A stretch of DNA of 64,000 nucleotides, taken from Pseudonocardia sp. EC080619-01 (GTDB taxonomy: Bacteria > Actinomycetota > Actinomycetes > Mycobacteriales > Pseudonocardiaceae). Both the position numbers and the translations under genes were made by a program. The stretch spans positions 418,501-482,500 of the forward strand of contig NZ_CP012184.1 in NCBI RefSeq assembly GCF_001420995.1. Direction: 5' to 3'. Below, in pieces: positions 16,874 to 26,184 of the stretch (position 1 is its first letter; the number at the start of each line of letters is the position of its first letter). The notes under the pieces were generated by a model, which did no database searches, was not told where the DNA came from, and saw only the letters and a list, made by a program, of their open reading frames with translations.

Positions 16874-18757
16874 TCAGAGCGTGCGCTCCAGCCGTCCGGC
16901 CAGGAGCCCCACGAACCGGGACGGGTCGGCGAGCTCCCCGCCCTCGGCGAGCAGCGCCATGCCGTGCAGCAGCTCGGCGGTCTCGCTCGCGTCGGTCCCG
17001 GCGGCCTGCGCGTCGCGCAGCCCGGTGACCAGCGGGTGCGACGGGTTGAGCTCCAGGATCCGCTTGACCTTCGGCGGCTCCTGCCCCATCGCCCGGTACA
17101 TCTTCTCCAGGGTCGGGGTCATGTCGAACTCGTCGCCGACCAGCACCGCGGGCGAGGTCGTGAGCCGCGACGACAGCCGGACCTCCTTGACCTCCTCCTC
17201 GAGGACGCCGGTCATCCACTCGCAGAGCCCGGCGAACTCGGTGCGCTGCTCCTCGGCCTTCTCCTTGTCCTCGTCGGACTGGAGATCCACCTGACCCTTG
17301 GCGATCGAGCGGAACGGCGTGCCGTCGAAGCCCTCGACGCCGTCGACCCACACCTCGTCGACCGGGTCGGTGAGCAGCAGGACCTCGTAGCCCTTGTCCC
17401 GGAACGCCTCCATGTGCGGGGAGGACTGGATCGACGACGCCGAGTCCCCGGTCATGTAGTAGATGGCGTCCTGGCCCTCCTGCATCCGCTCCGTGTACGC
17501 GGCGAGGGTGGTCGGCCCGTCGGTCGCGTGGGTGGAGGCGAAGGAGGAGACGCCGAGGATCGTCTCGGTGTTGTCGGCGTCGGAGAGCAGCCCCTCCTTG
17601 AGCGCGCGGCCGAACTGCTCCCAGAACGTGGCGTACTTCTCGGGCTGCTCGTCGCGCAGGGTGCCGATGGTGGACAGCACCTTCTTCACCAGGCGGCGGC
17701 GGATCGCGGAGATCTGCCGGTCCTGCTGGAGGATCTCGCGGGAGACGTTCAGCGACAGGTCGGCCGCGTCGACGACGCCCTTGACGAAGCGCAGGTACTC
17801 CGGGACCAGCGCCTCGCAGTCGTCCATGATGAACACGCGCCGGACGTAGAGCTGGACGCCGCGGCGGGCGTCGCGCATGTAGAGGTCCATCGGCGCGACC
17901 TGCGGCAGGAACAGCAGCGCCTGGTACTCGAAGGTGCCCTCGGCGGCGAGCCGCATGGTCTCCAGCGGCTCCTGCCAGTCGTGGCTGACGTGCCGGTAGA
18001 ACTCCGCGTACTCCTCGTCGGAGACGTCCTTCTGCGGGCGCGCCCAGAGCGCCTTCATCGAGTTGAGGGTCTCGGGCTCCGGCTCGGACTCCGTGTCCGG
18101 TGTCTGCTCCGGGGTCATCCGGACCGGCCAGGTGATGAAGTCCGAGTAGGTCTTCACGATGCGCCGCAGCACGCCCGGGTCGGCGTAGTCGTGCATCTGG
18201 TCCTCGGCGTCGGACGCCTTGAGGTGCAGCGTCACCGCCGTGCCCTGCGGGGCGTCGTCGACGTCGGCGATCGTGTACGAGCCCTCGCCGTCGGACTCCC
18301 AGCGCACCCCGCCGCCGGTGCCGGCCTTGCGGGTGGTCAGCTCGACCCGGTCGGCGACCATGAAGGACGAGTAGAACCCGACACCGAACTGGCCGATCAG
18401 GTCGCGCGCCTGGTCACCGTCACCGGCGTCCTGCAGCTTCGCGAGCAGCTCGGCGGTCCCGGACTTCGCGATGGTGCCGATCAGCTCGACGACCTCGTCG
18501 CGGGTCATCCCGATGCCGTTGTCGCGCACGGTCAGGGTCCGCGCACCGGGGTCGGCGACGAGCTCGACGTGCAGGTCATCGGTCTCCGCCCCGAGCTCCT
18601 TGTCCTGGTAGGCGGCGAGACGCACCTTGTCCAGCGCGTCCGACGCGTTCGAGATCAGCTCGCGCAGGAACACGTCCTTGTTCGAGTAGATCGAGTGGAT
18701 CATGAGCCGCAGCAGCTGCCGGGCCTCCGCCTGGAACTCGATCGTCTCGGTGCTCAC
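16874..18757 (-). CDS. htpG: molecular chaperone HtpG (Hsp90)
   Basis: 627 residues, full Hsp90 architecture. The GHKL ATPase domain includes FLRELISNASDALDK, DNGIGMTRDEV and GQFGVGFYSSFMVADRV. The middle domain includes LYVRRVFIMDDCEALVP and LSLNVSREILQQDRQ. The dimerisation domain ends ERTL. The GTG at 18757 follows GGAGGGAAG at good spacing; in-frame sequence farther upstream is Arg/Pro-rich and unlike Hsp90. It folds client proteins in the cytosol under heat or oxidative stress. No HrcA/CIRCE or HspR palindrome was seen upstream. Confidence 0.95.
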   Translation of the reverse strand: MSTETIEFQAEARQLLRLMIHSIYSNKDVFLRELISNASDALDKVRLAAYQDKELGAETDDLHVELVADPGARTLTVRDNGIGMTRDEVVELIGTIAKSGTAELLAKLQDAGDGDQARDLIGQFGVGFYSSFMVADRVELTTRKAGTGGGVRWESDGEGSYTIADVDDAPQGTAVTLHLKASDAEDQMHDYADPGVLRRIVKTYSDFITWPVRMTPEQTPDTESEPEPETLNSMKALWARPQKDVSDEEYAEFYRHVSHDWQEPLETMRLAAEGTFEYQALLFLPQVAPMDLYMRDARRGVQLYVRRVFIMDDCEALVPEYLRFVKGVVDAADLSLNVSREILQQDRQISAIRRRLVKKVLSTIGTLRDEQPEKYATFWEQFGRALKEGLLSDADNTETILGVSSFASTHATDGPTTLAAYTERMQEGQDAIYYMTGDSASSIQSSPHMEAFRDKGYEVLLLTDPVDEVWVDGVEGFDGTPFRSIAKGQVDLQSDEDKEKAEEQRTEFAGLCEWMTGVLEEEVKEVRLSSRLTTSPAVLVGDEFDMTPTLEKMYRAMGQEPPKVKRILELNPSHPLVTGLRDAQAAGTDASETAELLHGMALLAEGGELADPSRFVGLLAGRLERTL

Positions 18758-18964
18758 GTCTCTTCCCTCCTGGCTGCCATGCGGTCGGACCACCCGATTC
18801 TGCCGTGCCGGGCGGCCGGGGAACGCACCCCCCGGCCCTCCCGGGCGCGGCGCCCGCCCGGCGCTGCCACCGGTGCCACCGGTGCCCGGGCCGACCCGGC
18901 CGCGCCGCGCGCCGGTACCGTCGCGGACGAACTGCAGCTTCCCCTCGAACCGGACGGACCGGAC

Positions 18965-19342
18965 GTGAGCCCGACCCGCACTCCCGCACGGCGCCTGGCC
19001 GCCGTGCTGTTGCTGTCGCTGGTCGCGGTCCTTGCGCCGGTCGCGGGCCCCGCGACGGCATGGGCGGACCCGGTCCCGGCCTCGGTGGGCAGCGACGCCG
19101 CCCCGGCGGCGGCCGGACCGCAGTCCGCACTGGCCACGCGCCCCGTCCCGGGCGGCCCGCTGCCCGCCGACGACGCGGCACCGCCCGGGCCCCCTGGTCC
19201 GGCGCTCGACGCGCTCGTCCTCGCACCGCCGCAGGTCACGGCCGCTGCCGTCGCCCGGCCCGTGGCCGAGAAGAGAGCGACCACCGGTCTCGATCCGGGG
19301 CACGCCTCGGCCTCCACCCTGCGCGGACCGCCCGCGGCCTGA
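18965..19342 (+). CDS. hypothetical secreted Ala/Pro-rich protein
   Basis: 125 residues from a GTG. The first about 30 residues form a clear Sec signal peptide (arginines, then LAAVLLLSLVAVLAPVAG, cleavage after ATAWA). The mature part is low-complexity Ala/Pro/Gly with no recognised domain. It precedes the SecDF fusion gene by 137 bp on the same strand. Not recognised; it could be a small exported protein or a weakly coding stretch. The signal peptide is the main support. Confidence 0.45.
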   Translation: MSPTRTPARRLAAVLLLSLVAVLAPVAGPATAWADPVPASVGSDAAPAAAGPQSALATRPVPGGPLPADDAAPPGPPGPALDALVLAPPQVTAAAVARPVAEKRATTGLDPGHASASTLRGPPAA

Positions 19343-19479
19343 CCGGCCGGTACCCGTCGCCGGTCCGCCGACCGGCGCCCGTGCCTCCGCCGCGGACCAC
19401 GGTCCCGCAGCGACCCGGCCCCCGCTCCCGCCCGTCCGCTCCCCCGTCCCGTGACCGGGACGCAGCCCCGAGGAATCCC

Positions 19480-21780
19480 GTGCAGCAACGCCCCGTCCTG
19501 TGGCGCGTGATGATCGCGCTCGCCGTGCTCGCCGTGTCCGCCGTCGTCGCGCTCACCACCGCGCCCACCCTGGGCCTGGACCTGCGCGGCGGCACCCAGA
19601 TCGTGCTCGAGACCCGCGACACCGAGGAGGTGCCCGCGGACGCCGCGGCCACCGACCGGGTGCTCGAGGTCCTCCGCGGCCGCGTCGACGGTCTCGGTGT
19701 CGCCGAACCGTCGCTGACGCGCTCCGGGGAGAACCGGATCATCGTCGAGCTCCCCGGTCTCACCGACCCGGCGGAGGCCGCCGAGACGCTCGGCCGGACC
19801 GCCCAGCTGACCATGCACCCGGTGCTCGGCACCGGGGCCCCGGAGGCCGCGCCCACCGCCGACGAGACGGGCCAGCCGCTGCAGCTCGGGCCGCCCGCGC
19901 TGCAGGGCGACATGATCGCCTCGGCGCAGTCGGTGCCGTCGCAGCAGTCGGTCGGGTTCGAGGTGCAGGTCGGCTTCGACGGCGAGGGCCCCGGCCGCTG
20001 GCAGGCGCTCACCGGGCAGGCCGCCTGCGCCCCGCCGGGCGACCCCCAGCGCCGGGTCGCGATCGTGCTCGACGACCAGGTGATCTCCTCGCCGCAGGTC
20101 GACCCCTCGATCGCCTGCCAGGTCGGCATGGTCGGCGGGCAGACGACGATCACCGGCAACTTCTCCCAGGAGCAGGCGAACGAGCTGTCCGTGCTCATCG
20201 AGGGCGGCGCGCTGCCGGTGCCGGTCGAGATCATCGAGCAGCGGACCGTCGGCCCGACGCTCGGCGCCGACGCGATCTCCGCGAGCGCCTGGGCCGCGAT
20301 CATCGGCTCGGCGCTCACCGCCGTCTTCCTGATCGTCGTCTACCGCCTGGTCGGGGTGGTCGCCGTCGTCGCGCTCGGCGGCTACGCGCTCACCGCCTAC
20401 GCGGTGCAGACCGGACTCGGCGCGACCCTGACCCTGCCCGGCCTGGCCGCCTTCGTCCTCGCCGTCGGTATGGCCGTCGACGCGAACGTGCTGATCGCCG
20501 AACGCTCCCGCGAGGAGTACGCGGCCCGGCCACGCCTGGAACGCGCGTCGGAGAACGGCTACCGGTTCTCGCTGTCCGCCGTCGGGGACGCCGCCGTCAC
20601 CTCGCTGCTCGCCGCCGTCCTGCTGTTCGGGCTGGCGTCGGGCCCGGTGCGCGGCTTCGGCGTCACGCTCGTCATCGGTGTCGTCGTCTCGCTGTTCTCG
20701 GCGCTGGTGCTGTCCCGGTTGCTGACGCTGGCGGTGCTGCGGATCCCCGCGGTCCGCAGGCGGCCCCGCATCACCGGGATCGCGGCGATCGGGCCCGTGC
20801 GGCAGCGCCTGGAGGCGCGCGACCCGGGCTTCCTGCGCAACGCGGCGAAGGTGCTCGCCGTCGCCGGTGTGGTGCTGGTGGTCGCGGTCAGCGGGCTGTT
20901 CGTGCGCGGGCTGGAACTCGGGGTCGAGTTCACCGGCGGCCGGCTCGTCGAGTTCACGACGACGAACCCGATCACCCCCGAGCAGGCCCGGGAGGCCGTC
21001 ACCGCCGCCGGGTACCCGAACCTGCAGGTCACGACGACCGGGGACGGCGCCGTCGGTCTGCGGGCCGGTGAACTGGCGGACGCGGAGGTCGCGGCCCTGC
21101 GCGACTCGGTCGCCGCCGCCGGTGGCGGGGCCGAGGTCCTGCGCGACGAGATGATCGGCCCGAGCCTCGGCGAGGAGCTGGCGCGGGGCGGTCTGATCGC
21201 CCTCGGCGTCGCGCTGGCGGCCCAGTTCCTCTACCTGGCCTTCCGGTTCCGGTGGACACTCGGCGCCGGTGCGGTGGCCGCCCTGCTCGCCAACGTGCTG
21301 GTCGTCGTCGGAGTGTTCGCCTGGACCGGTCGGACCCTCGACGGGGTGTTCCTCGCGGCGCTGCTCACCGTCATCGGCTACTCCGTCAACGACACGGTGG
21401 TGGTGTTCGACCGGGTGCGCGAGCACTGGGCGCGCCGGGCGAAGGACCCGTTCCACAGGGTCGTCGGATCGGCCGTGCTCTCGACGCTGCCGCGGACGGT
21501 GAACACCGGCGTCTCGACACTGATGATCCTGGTGATGCTGCTGCTCCTGGGCGGGGCGACGCTCGCCGACTTCGCGCTGGCGCTGATCATCGGCATCGTG
21601 GTGGGCACGATCTCGACCATCGTGGTCGCCGGACCGGTCGCGATCCTGCTGGAGCGCCGCTGGGGCGGGACACCGCCGCGGGTCGGCAAGGACAAGCAGC
21701 CGGTCGGCAAGGCCGGTCGCCGCAACCCGTCGCGGGCCGACCGCGCCCGGAGCCGCAACGCCGACGGCGCCGTGGTCTGA
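19480..21780 (+). CDS. secDF: fused protein-export membrane protein SecDF
   Basis: 766 residues joining SecD and SecF in one chain. The SecD half has a first membrane helix, then LGLDLRGGTQIVLE, a periplasmic P1 domain and a five-helix block with GMAVDANVLIAERSREE. The SecF half starts near residue 450 and shows LGVEFTGGRLVEF (about 478-490), then VIGYSVNDTVVVFDRVRE. SecDF uses proton-motive force to pull exported chains from SecYEG. Most actinobacteria carry separate secD and secF beside yajC/ruv genes; this stand-alone fusion without them may be an accessory copy. GTG start with GAGGA just upstream; the tail is basic. Confidence 0.9.
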   Translation: MQQRPVLWRVMIALAVLAVSAVVALTTAPTLGLDLRGGTQIVLETRDTEEVPADAAATDRVLEVLRGRVDGLGVAEPSLTRSGENRIIVELPGLTDPAEAAETLGRTAQLTMHPVLGTGAPEAAPTADETGQPLQLGPPALQGDMIASAQSVPSQQSVGFEVQVGFDGEGPGRWQALTGQAACAPPGDPQRRVAIVLDDQVISSPQVDPSIACQVGMVGGQTTITGNFSQEQANELSVLIEGGALPVPVEIIEQRTVGPTLGADAISASAWAAIIGSALTAVFLIVVYRLVGVVAVVALGGYALTAYAVQTGLGATLTLPGLAAFVLAVGMAVDANVLIAERSREEYAARPRLERASENGYRFSLSAVGDAAVTSLLAAVLLFGLASGPVRGFGVTLVIGVVVSLFSALVLSRLLTLAVLRIPAVRRRPRITGIAAIGPVRQRLEARDPGFLRNAAKVLAVAGVVLVVAVSGLFVRGLELGVEFTGGRLVEFTTTNPITPEQAREAVTAAGYPNLQVTTTGDGAVGLRAGELADAEVAALRDSVAAAGGGAEVLRDEMIGPSLGEELARGGLIALGVALAAQFLYLAFRFRWTLGAGAVAALLANVLVVVGVFAWTGRTLDGVFLAALLTVIGYSVNDTVVVFDRVREHWARRAKDPFHRVVGSAVLSTLPRTVNTGVSTLMILVMLLLLGGATLADFALALIIGIVVGTISTIVVAGPVAILLERRWGGTPPRVGKDKQPVGKAGRRNPSRADRARSRNADGAVV

Positions 21781-21799
21781 CCCCCGGTCCATACCCGGA

Positions 21800-22294
21800 T
21801 CAGCTCGCGGCCGACCGGTCGCCGCGGTCGAGCCGCTCCCCGCAGCGCTCGATCGCGGCCCGGATCATGCGGCCGTACCCGTCGTCCGGAAGGGCACCGG
21901 TCCGGGCGCGGGCGAGCGCGAGGTGCTCGCGGGCCGGGCCGTCGGCGCCGAGCCTGCGGTGCACGTCGGCCAGGTTGAGGTGCAGCGACGGGTAGAAGCC
22001 CGCCACCTGCAGCGACGCGTGGTGGGCCCGGGCGCGGTCGTCGGTCAGCTCGTCGGCGGCGGCGAGCGCCCGCTCGTCCCACCTCAGCTCCGCGTGCGGA
22101 TCGTCCTGCACGTCGGCCGCGTGGTGCGCGAGCGTGCAGCGGTGCAGCGGGTCGCCGCGCTCGCCGACCCGGGCCCAGAGCGCGTCGAACCGGGCGCGGG
22201 CCGTGGCGGTGTCACCGGCGTGCCCCGCCTCCACCGCGGCCCCGATCTCCGCCATCACGATGTCGTGCCGGTCGTCCTGCTGGGTGTCGGTCAT
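21800..22294 (-). CDS. TPR-like helical protein, function unknown
   Basis: 164 residues, ATG with GGAGG upstream. It is all-helical with repeat spacing like tetratricopeptide motifs: HAGDTATARARFDALWARVG, LAHHAADVQDDPHAELRWDE, LHLNLADVHRRLGADGPARE. Similar proteins are widespread in Streptomyces and relatives without assigned function. It converges on secDF with 19 bp between the stops. Probably a cytosolic scaffold-type protein. Confidence 0.65.
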   Translation of the reverse strand: MTDTQQDDRHDIVMAEIGAAVEAGHAGDTATARARFDALWARVGERGDPLHRCTLAHHAADVQDDPHAELRWDERALAAADELTDDRARAHHASLQVAGFYPSLHLNLADVHRRLGADGPAREHLALARARTGALPDDGYGRMIRAAIERCGERLDRGDRSAAS

Positions 22295-22359
22295 CGTTCC
22301 TCCCGGTCGCCGCTGCGTGGACCGGATGATGCGGGGCACCCCCGACAGTTCCCCGGCCG

Positions 22360-22881
22360 TCAGCCCGCCGGGTGCTCCCGCCAGCGGAGCTCCGCGGCCC
22401 GCCACTCCCGGTCGAGGCGTTCGGCGGCGAGCCCCCGGCCCACCGACCGGGCCCACCGGTCGGCGAGCAGCACCAGCAGCCCGCCGGCGACGAGCACCGA
22501 CGCCGTCCGCAGCACCCCCGCCGTGCGGGCCTCGGCCAGCCAGCGCGGGGTGGTCGGCTCGCCGTCGGCGTCGAGCCACAGCGTCACCGTGCGGCCCGCG
22601 GTCGCGACCTCGCCGACCGCGACGTCCGCGACCCGGATGCCGTCGCGCGGGTCGTTCCAGGTCACCGGCACCGGGGCGCCGCCGGCGTCGGGCCGGGTCT
22701 GCAGGACCGTCGCCGTCGTCCGGGTCGCGTCGTAGCGGGCGGCGACCTCGTCCTCGGCGGCCTGACCGGCGAGCAGCGCCACCAGGACGAGAAGCCCGAC
22801 CGCGACCGGCACGGCGACCCGCCGGACGGTGCCGAGTGCGCGCTCCACCGGGTCCGCGTCCGGGCTGGTGATCAGGTCCAT
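22360..22881 (-). CDS. Rv1733c-like double-spanning membrane protein
   Basis: 173 residues. Two membrane segments (about 21-39 and 124-140) enclose an extracytoplasmic domain of some 80 residues containing TATVLQTRP, VPVTWNDPRDG and TVTLWLDADGEPT. This layout matches the Rv1733c family of Mycobacterium, a dormancy-associated membrane antigen of unknown biochemical function. The ATG at 22881 has no clear ribosome site. It ends 65 bp before the TPR-like gene. Confidence 0.75.
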   Translation of the reverse strand: MDLITSPDADPVERALGTVRRVAVPVAVGLLVLVALLAGQAAEDEVAARYDATRTTATVLQTRPDAGGAPVPVTWNDPRDGIRVADVAVGEVATAGRTVTLWLDADGEPTTPRWLAEARTAGVLRTASVLVAGGLLVLLADRWARSVGRGLAAERLDREWRAAELRWREHPAG

Positions 22882-22933
22882 GCTGACGAGGATCGGCGGC
22901 GCCGTGGCCGGCCACAATGCGGAATCGGCGCGG

Positions 22934-23848
22934 TCAGCCTTCGGGTACGGCAGAGGCTCGGATGTGGTCGGCCAGCGCGGACGCGACCGGCCAGCTCGGC
23001 GACCCGCGCTCCAGCGCCGCGCCCCAGCACAGCGACAGGCCGCGCCGCGCCCACGGCTCGGCGAGGTCACGGACCTCGAGGCGCCCGAGCCGGGCCGGGC
23101 CCGCTGCCGCGCGGCGCGGGACGATCCCCAGGCCGGCGCCCGCCTCGGCCAGCGCGACGACCGTCCGGAGGTCGACGGTGCGGGTCCGGTACCGCGGCAC
23201 CGGGGCGGACGGCCCCGCGTGCCCGGTCAGCGCGACCTGGAACGGCGCCGCCGCCTGCAGCCCCACCATCGGGTGCTCTGCAGCCTCGGCGTAGGTCATC
23301 GCGTCGCGGCCGTCGAGCACCCCGCCGGGCGGGCCGATGACGACGAGTGAGTCGTCGCACAGCGGCTCGGCCGCCAGCCCCGAACCGGCCGCGACGTCGT
23401 CGAGCACGATGCCCAGATCGGCCTCGCCGTCGACGAGCCGCCGGGCGGTCTCGACGCTGCGGTGGACCGTGACGTCGACGTCGGCGTCCGGGTGGGCCAG
23501 GAGGAACGTCGTCACCGCGCGCGGCACCAGGCCGTGCATCGCCGAGCTGCCGGCCAGCAGGGACAGCGGCGCCGACGCGGGCCGGGCGTAGGACGCGATC
23601 GCGCCGTCGAGACGGGCCGCGCGGTCGAGGACGTCGCGGGCGTGCCGGGCCAGTGCCATCCCCGCCGGGGTCGTGCGGACCCCGCGGCGGCCGCGGACGA
23701 GCAGCCCGATCCGCGCGTGCCGCTCCAGGGAGCGGATCCGCGCACTCGCCGACGGCAGGCTCAGGTTCGCCCGCTCCGCCCCCGCCGTGATGGAGCCCTC
23801 GGCGACGACGTGCAGGAACAGCCGGAGGTCGGTGAGGTCGTACTGCAC
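22934..23848 (-). CDS. LysR-family transcriptional regulator
   Basis: 304 residues. The N-terminal winged helix-turn-helix (DLRLFLHVVAEGSITAGAER, SLPSASARIRSLERH) is followed by the two-lobed LysR substrate domain (VDVTVHRSVETARRLVDGEADLGIV, AEAGAGLGIVPRRAA). It is transcribed divergently from a VOC protein 75 bp away, the usual arrangement with a target gene. A TAGGCT -10 lies 7 nt before the GTG, implying a leaderless message. Confidence 0.9.
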   Translation of the reverse strand: MQYDLTDLRLFLHVVAEGSITAGAERANLSLPSASARIRSLERHARIGLLVRGRRGVRTTPAGMALARHARDVLDRAARLDGAIASYARPASAPLSLLAGSSAMHGLVPRAVTTFLLAHPDADVDVTVHRSVETARRLVDGEADLGIVLDDVAAGSGLAAEPLCDDSLVVIGPPGGVLDGRDAMTYAEAAEHPMVGLQAAAPFQVALTGHAGPSAPVPRYRTRTVDLRTVVALAEAGAGLGIVPRRAAAGPARLGRLEVRDLAEPWARRGLSLCWGAALERGSPSWPVASALADHIRASAVPEG

Positions 23849-23855
23849 AGCGGTC

Positions 23856-23861
23856 AGCCTA
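23856..23861 (-). promoter_or_regulatory. TAGGCT -10 element of the LysR gene
   Basis: Minus-strand TANNNT hexamer with a 7-nt gap to the GTG at 23848 and no ribosome site. It lies in the 75-bp divergent gap where LysR self-regulation would act. Confidence 0.5.
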
Positions 23862-23923
23862 TGGAAGAACCGCACTCTCTGACGAGGACTGTTCCTGTCC
23901 GCGATCCAGGCCAGGATCGGCGG

Positions 23924-24337
23924 ATGACTCCCACCCTGCAGATCGCCCTCGACGCCACCGACCCGCACGCCCTCGCCCGCTTCTGGGCGGCGGCCCTGGG
24001 GTACGAGGTCGAGGACCACACCGAGATCGTCACCGGGCTGCTCGCCGCCGGGCACCTCACCGACGACGAGGTGCTGACCGACGGCGACCGCACGGCGTTC
24101 CGTGACGTCGCCACCTGCCGCGGCCCCGGCCCGCGCCTCTTCCTCCAGCGGGTGCCGGAGCCGAAGACGGCGAAGAACCGGGTGCACCTCGACCTGCAGC
24201 TCGGGCCGGAGGCCGCGCCCGCGGAGATCGAGCGGCTGGTCGCCCTGGGCGCCGAGGTGGCGTGGGTGACCTCCGACCGCGGCCCGGTGAACACCACCCT
24301 GCGCGACCCCGAGGGCAACGAGTTCTGCGTGAGCTGA
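23924..24337 (+). CDS. VOC-superfamily (glyoxalase-like) protein
   Basis: 137 residues with the paired beta-alpha-beta-beta-beta modules of the VOC fold: LQIALDATDPHALARFWAAAL at the N-terminus, KNRVHLDLQLGP in the middle, and TTLRDPEGNEFCV at the C-terminus. Candidate metal ligands are the His of VHLDLQL and the Glu of DPEGNEF. Members include glyoxalases, dioxygenases and antibiotic-binding proteins; this belongs to the glyoxalase-like group of unknown substrate. Divergent from the LysR gene, probably its target. Confidence 0.85.
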   Translation: MTPTLQIALDATDPHALARFWAAALGYEVEDHTEIVTGLLAAGHLTDDEVLTDGDRTAFRDVATCRGPGPRLFLQRVPEPKTAKNRVHLDLQLGPEAAPAEIERLVALGAEVAWVTSDRGPVNTTLRDPEGNEFCVS

Positions 24338-24471
24338 CCGGCCTGCTCCCGGAAGTGGGGTTGTCCCCCGCACGGCCTCGTACCAGCCCGACCGACACGG
24401 TGCCCCGACGCTGCCACCGTCGACGGTGACCGCCGACCGGCGGAGCTCGGCGAGCTTCCGGGAGATGCGCC

Positions 24472-26169
24472 ATGCCGTCGCCAGCAGCAGTCACCGCACG
24501 GACCGCGGGACCGGAGGTCACGGCCCCGCTGCCCGTCCCCGACGCCCGGCGGCGGCCACGCCTGGCCGGTGTCGACGTCGCCCGCGGCGCGGCGGTGCTC
24601 GGGATGATCGCGACGCACGCGCTGCCGCAGGCGACCGACGCCGGGGACCCCACGACGGCCGCGGTGGTGGCCGCCGGACGGTCGGCGGCGACGTTCGTGT
24701 TCGTCGCCGGTGTCAGCGTGGCCTTCCTGTCCGGTCGACGGGACGGTGTGCACGGCCGGGCACGCCTCGCCGCCTCGGCCGGGCTGCTGGTCCGCGCCGG
24801 CGTCGTCCTCGCGTTGGGGCTCGTCGTCGGGACGCTGTCGCCCCTCAACGGCATCTGGGGGATCCTGCCCGTCTACGGCCTGCTGTTCGTCCTGGTGCTC
24901 CCGCTGCTGGGGCTGGGGCCACGCGCGCTCGCCGCGGTCACCGCCGCGATCGTCGCCCTCGGCCCGGTGCTGCTGATGACGACGTCCGCCGCGGAGCTGC
25001 CGCTGGCCGGCGAGGACGACCCGACGCTCGTCACCCTGCTCCTGGACCCGCTCGGGCTCCTGGTGCAGCTCCTCCTGTCGGGCGCCTACCCGGTGGTGGT
25101 CTACCTGGCCTACCTGACCGCCGGGCTCGCGGTCGGCCGGCTCGACCTGTCGTCGGGACGGGTCGCGGGATGGCTGCTCGGCGGGGGGCTGGCGCTCGCC
25201 GTGACGGCGCGCGCGGTGTCCTGGTACCTGCTGGACGTCCTCGGCGGGCTCGACGCGCTGGTGCGCGGCTCCGGCGCCGACGATCCCGCCCGGGCCGCGA
25301 CGACGCTGCTGTGGGAGGAGAACCAGCCGCTGACGTCGTGGTGGCACCTCGCGCTGCCGGCACCGCACTCGCACACCCCGGTCGACCTGCTGCACACCCT
25401 CGGCTCGGCGTCCGCGGTGCTCGGCGCCTCGCTGCTGCTCAGCCGGGTGCCGATCGTGCGGCGGATGCTCTCGCCGCTCGCTGCGGCGGGCAGCATGGCA
25501 CTGACCGTGTACTGCGCACACCTCGTGTTGCTCGCCACGGGCATCTGGTCCGACGACCCCACCCTGCTGTTCACCGCGATGGCGGTCGGCGCCCTGCTGG
25601 GTGCGCTGCTCTGGCGCCACCTGCTCGGTCAGGGGCCGCTGGAGAAGCTCGTCTCCGTGCCTGCCACGGCCGCCCGCCGGGCCGTCGCGGCGGGCCCGGC
25701 CCGCACGCCGTCGACCGGGCTGTCCGTGGGAGCGCGGGCCGCGACCCGGGTGGCCGCCGGGACCGCCGCCGTCGTGGTGCTCGTCACCGCGCTCGGCCTG
25801 GGGGTCTGGACCCGGAGCACGGCCCCGGTCCCCGCCGCCGGTCCGGAGGTGACGGGGAGCGCGCCCGCCGATCCTGACGCCGCGGACGCGGCCGGCCCGG
25901 ACGCCGCCCGGTACTGCGCGCTGTCCGTCCGGTACTCCGCCCTGCTCGACACCGAGGAGGACCCCGCACCGGAGGCCCTCCGGGACGCCGCGGACACGGC
26001 GACGGAGATGGCCCGGGTGGCCCCCGCACCGGTCGCGGGCCCGGTCGCCCTGCTCGCCGACGACGCACGGGCCGAGGCCGGCGTCACCGGCGCCACCGCC
26101 CCGGATCCCGCCGCGGTCGAGACGGCGCAGGCGGCGGTCGACGCGTTCGAGGAGACCGGCTGCGCGTAG
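24472..26169 (+). CDS. membrane acyltransferase (HGSNAT/DUF418-like) with extracellular C-terminal domain
   Basis: 565 residues. After a cytosolic lead the protein has about ten membrane segments and the family signature RLAGVDVARGAAVLGMIATH, then AATFVFVAGVSVAFLSG, and a DUF418-like block with LLSRVPIVRRMLSPLAAAG and TVYCAHLVLL. This group is related to heparan-alpha-glucosaminide N-acetyltransferase and moves acyl groups across the membrane. A last membrane helix near residue 430 leads to an about 100-residue outside domain with two cysteines (ARYCALSVRYSALL ... FEETGCA at the end). The acyl acceptor is unknown. ATG with GGGAG upstream. Confidence 0.8.
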   Translation: MPSPAAVTARTAGPEVTAPLPVPDARRRPRLAGVDVARGAAVLGMIATHALPQATDAGDPTTAAVVAAGRSAATFVFVAGVSVAFLSGRRDGVHGRARLAASAGLLVRAGVVLALGLVVGTLSPLNGIWGILPVYGLLFVLVLPLLGLGPRALAAVTAAIVALGPVLLMTTSAAELPLAGEDDPTLVTLLLDPLGLLVQLLLSGAYPVVVYLAYLTAGLAVGRLDLSSGRVAGWLLGGGLALAVTARAVSWYLLDVLGGLDALVRGSGADDPARAATTLLWEENQPLTSWWHLALPAPHSHTPVDLLHTLGSASAVLGASLLLSRVPIVRRMLSPLAAAGSMALTVYCAHLVLLATGIWSDDPTLLFTAMAVGALLGALLWRHLLGQGPLEKLVSVPATAARRAVAAGPARTPSTGLSVGARAATRVAAGTAAVVVLVTALGLGVWTRSTAPVPAAGPEVTGSAPADPDAADAAGPDAARYCALSVRYSALLDTEEDPAPEALRDAADTATEMARVAPAPVAGPVALLADDARAEAGVTGATAPDPAAVETAQAAVDAFEETGCA

Positions 26170-26184
26170 GCCCGCGGGCCCCGG

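Noticed and set aside
18758..18964. HspR/HAIR or CIRCE operator upstream of htpG
   Set aside because: Neither CTTGAGT-N7-ACTCAAG nor the CIRCE palindrome is present in the 207-bp gap.
18754..21792. 1012-codon minus-strand open frame opposite secDF
   Set aside because: Low-complexity Arg/Asp/Gly sequence mirroring secDF codons; no ribosome site or domain.
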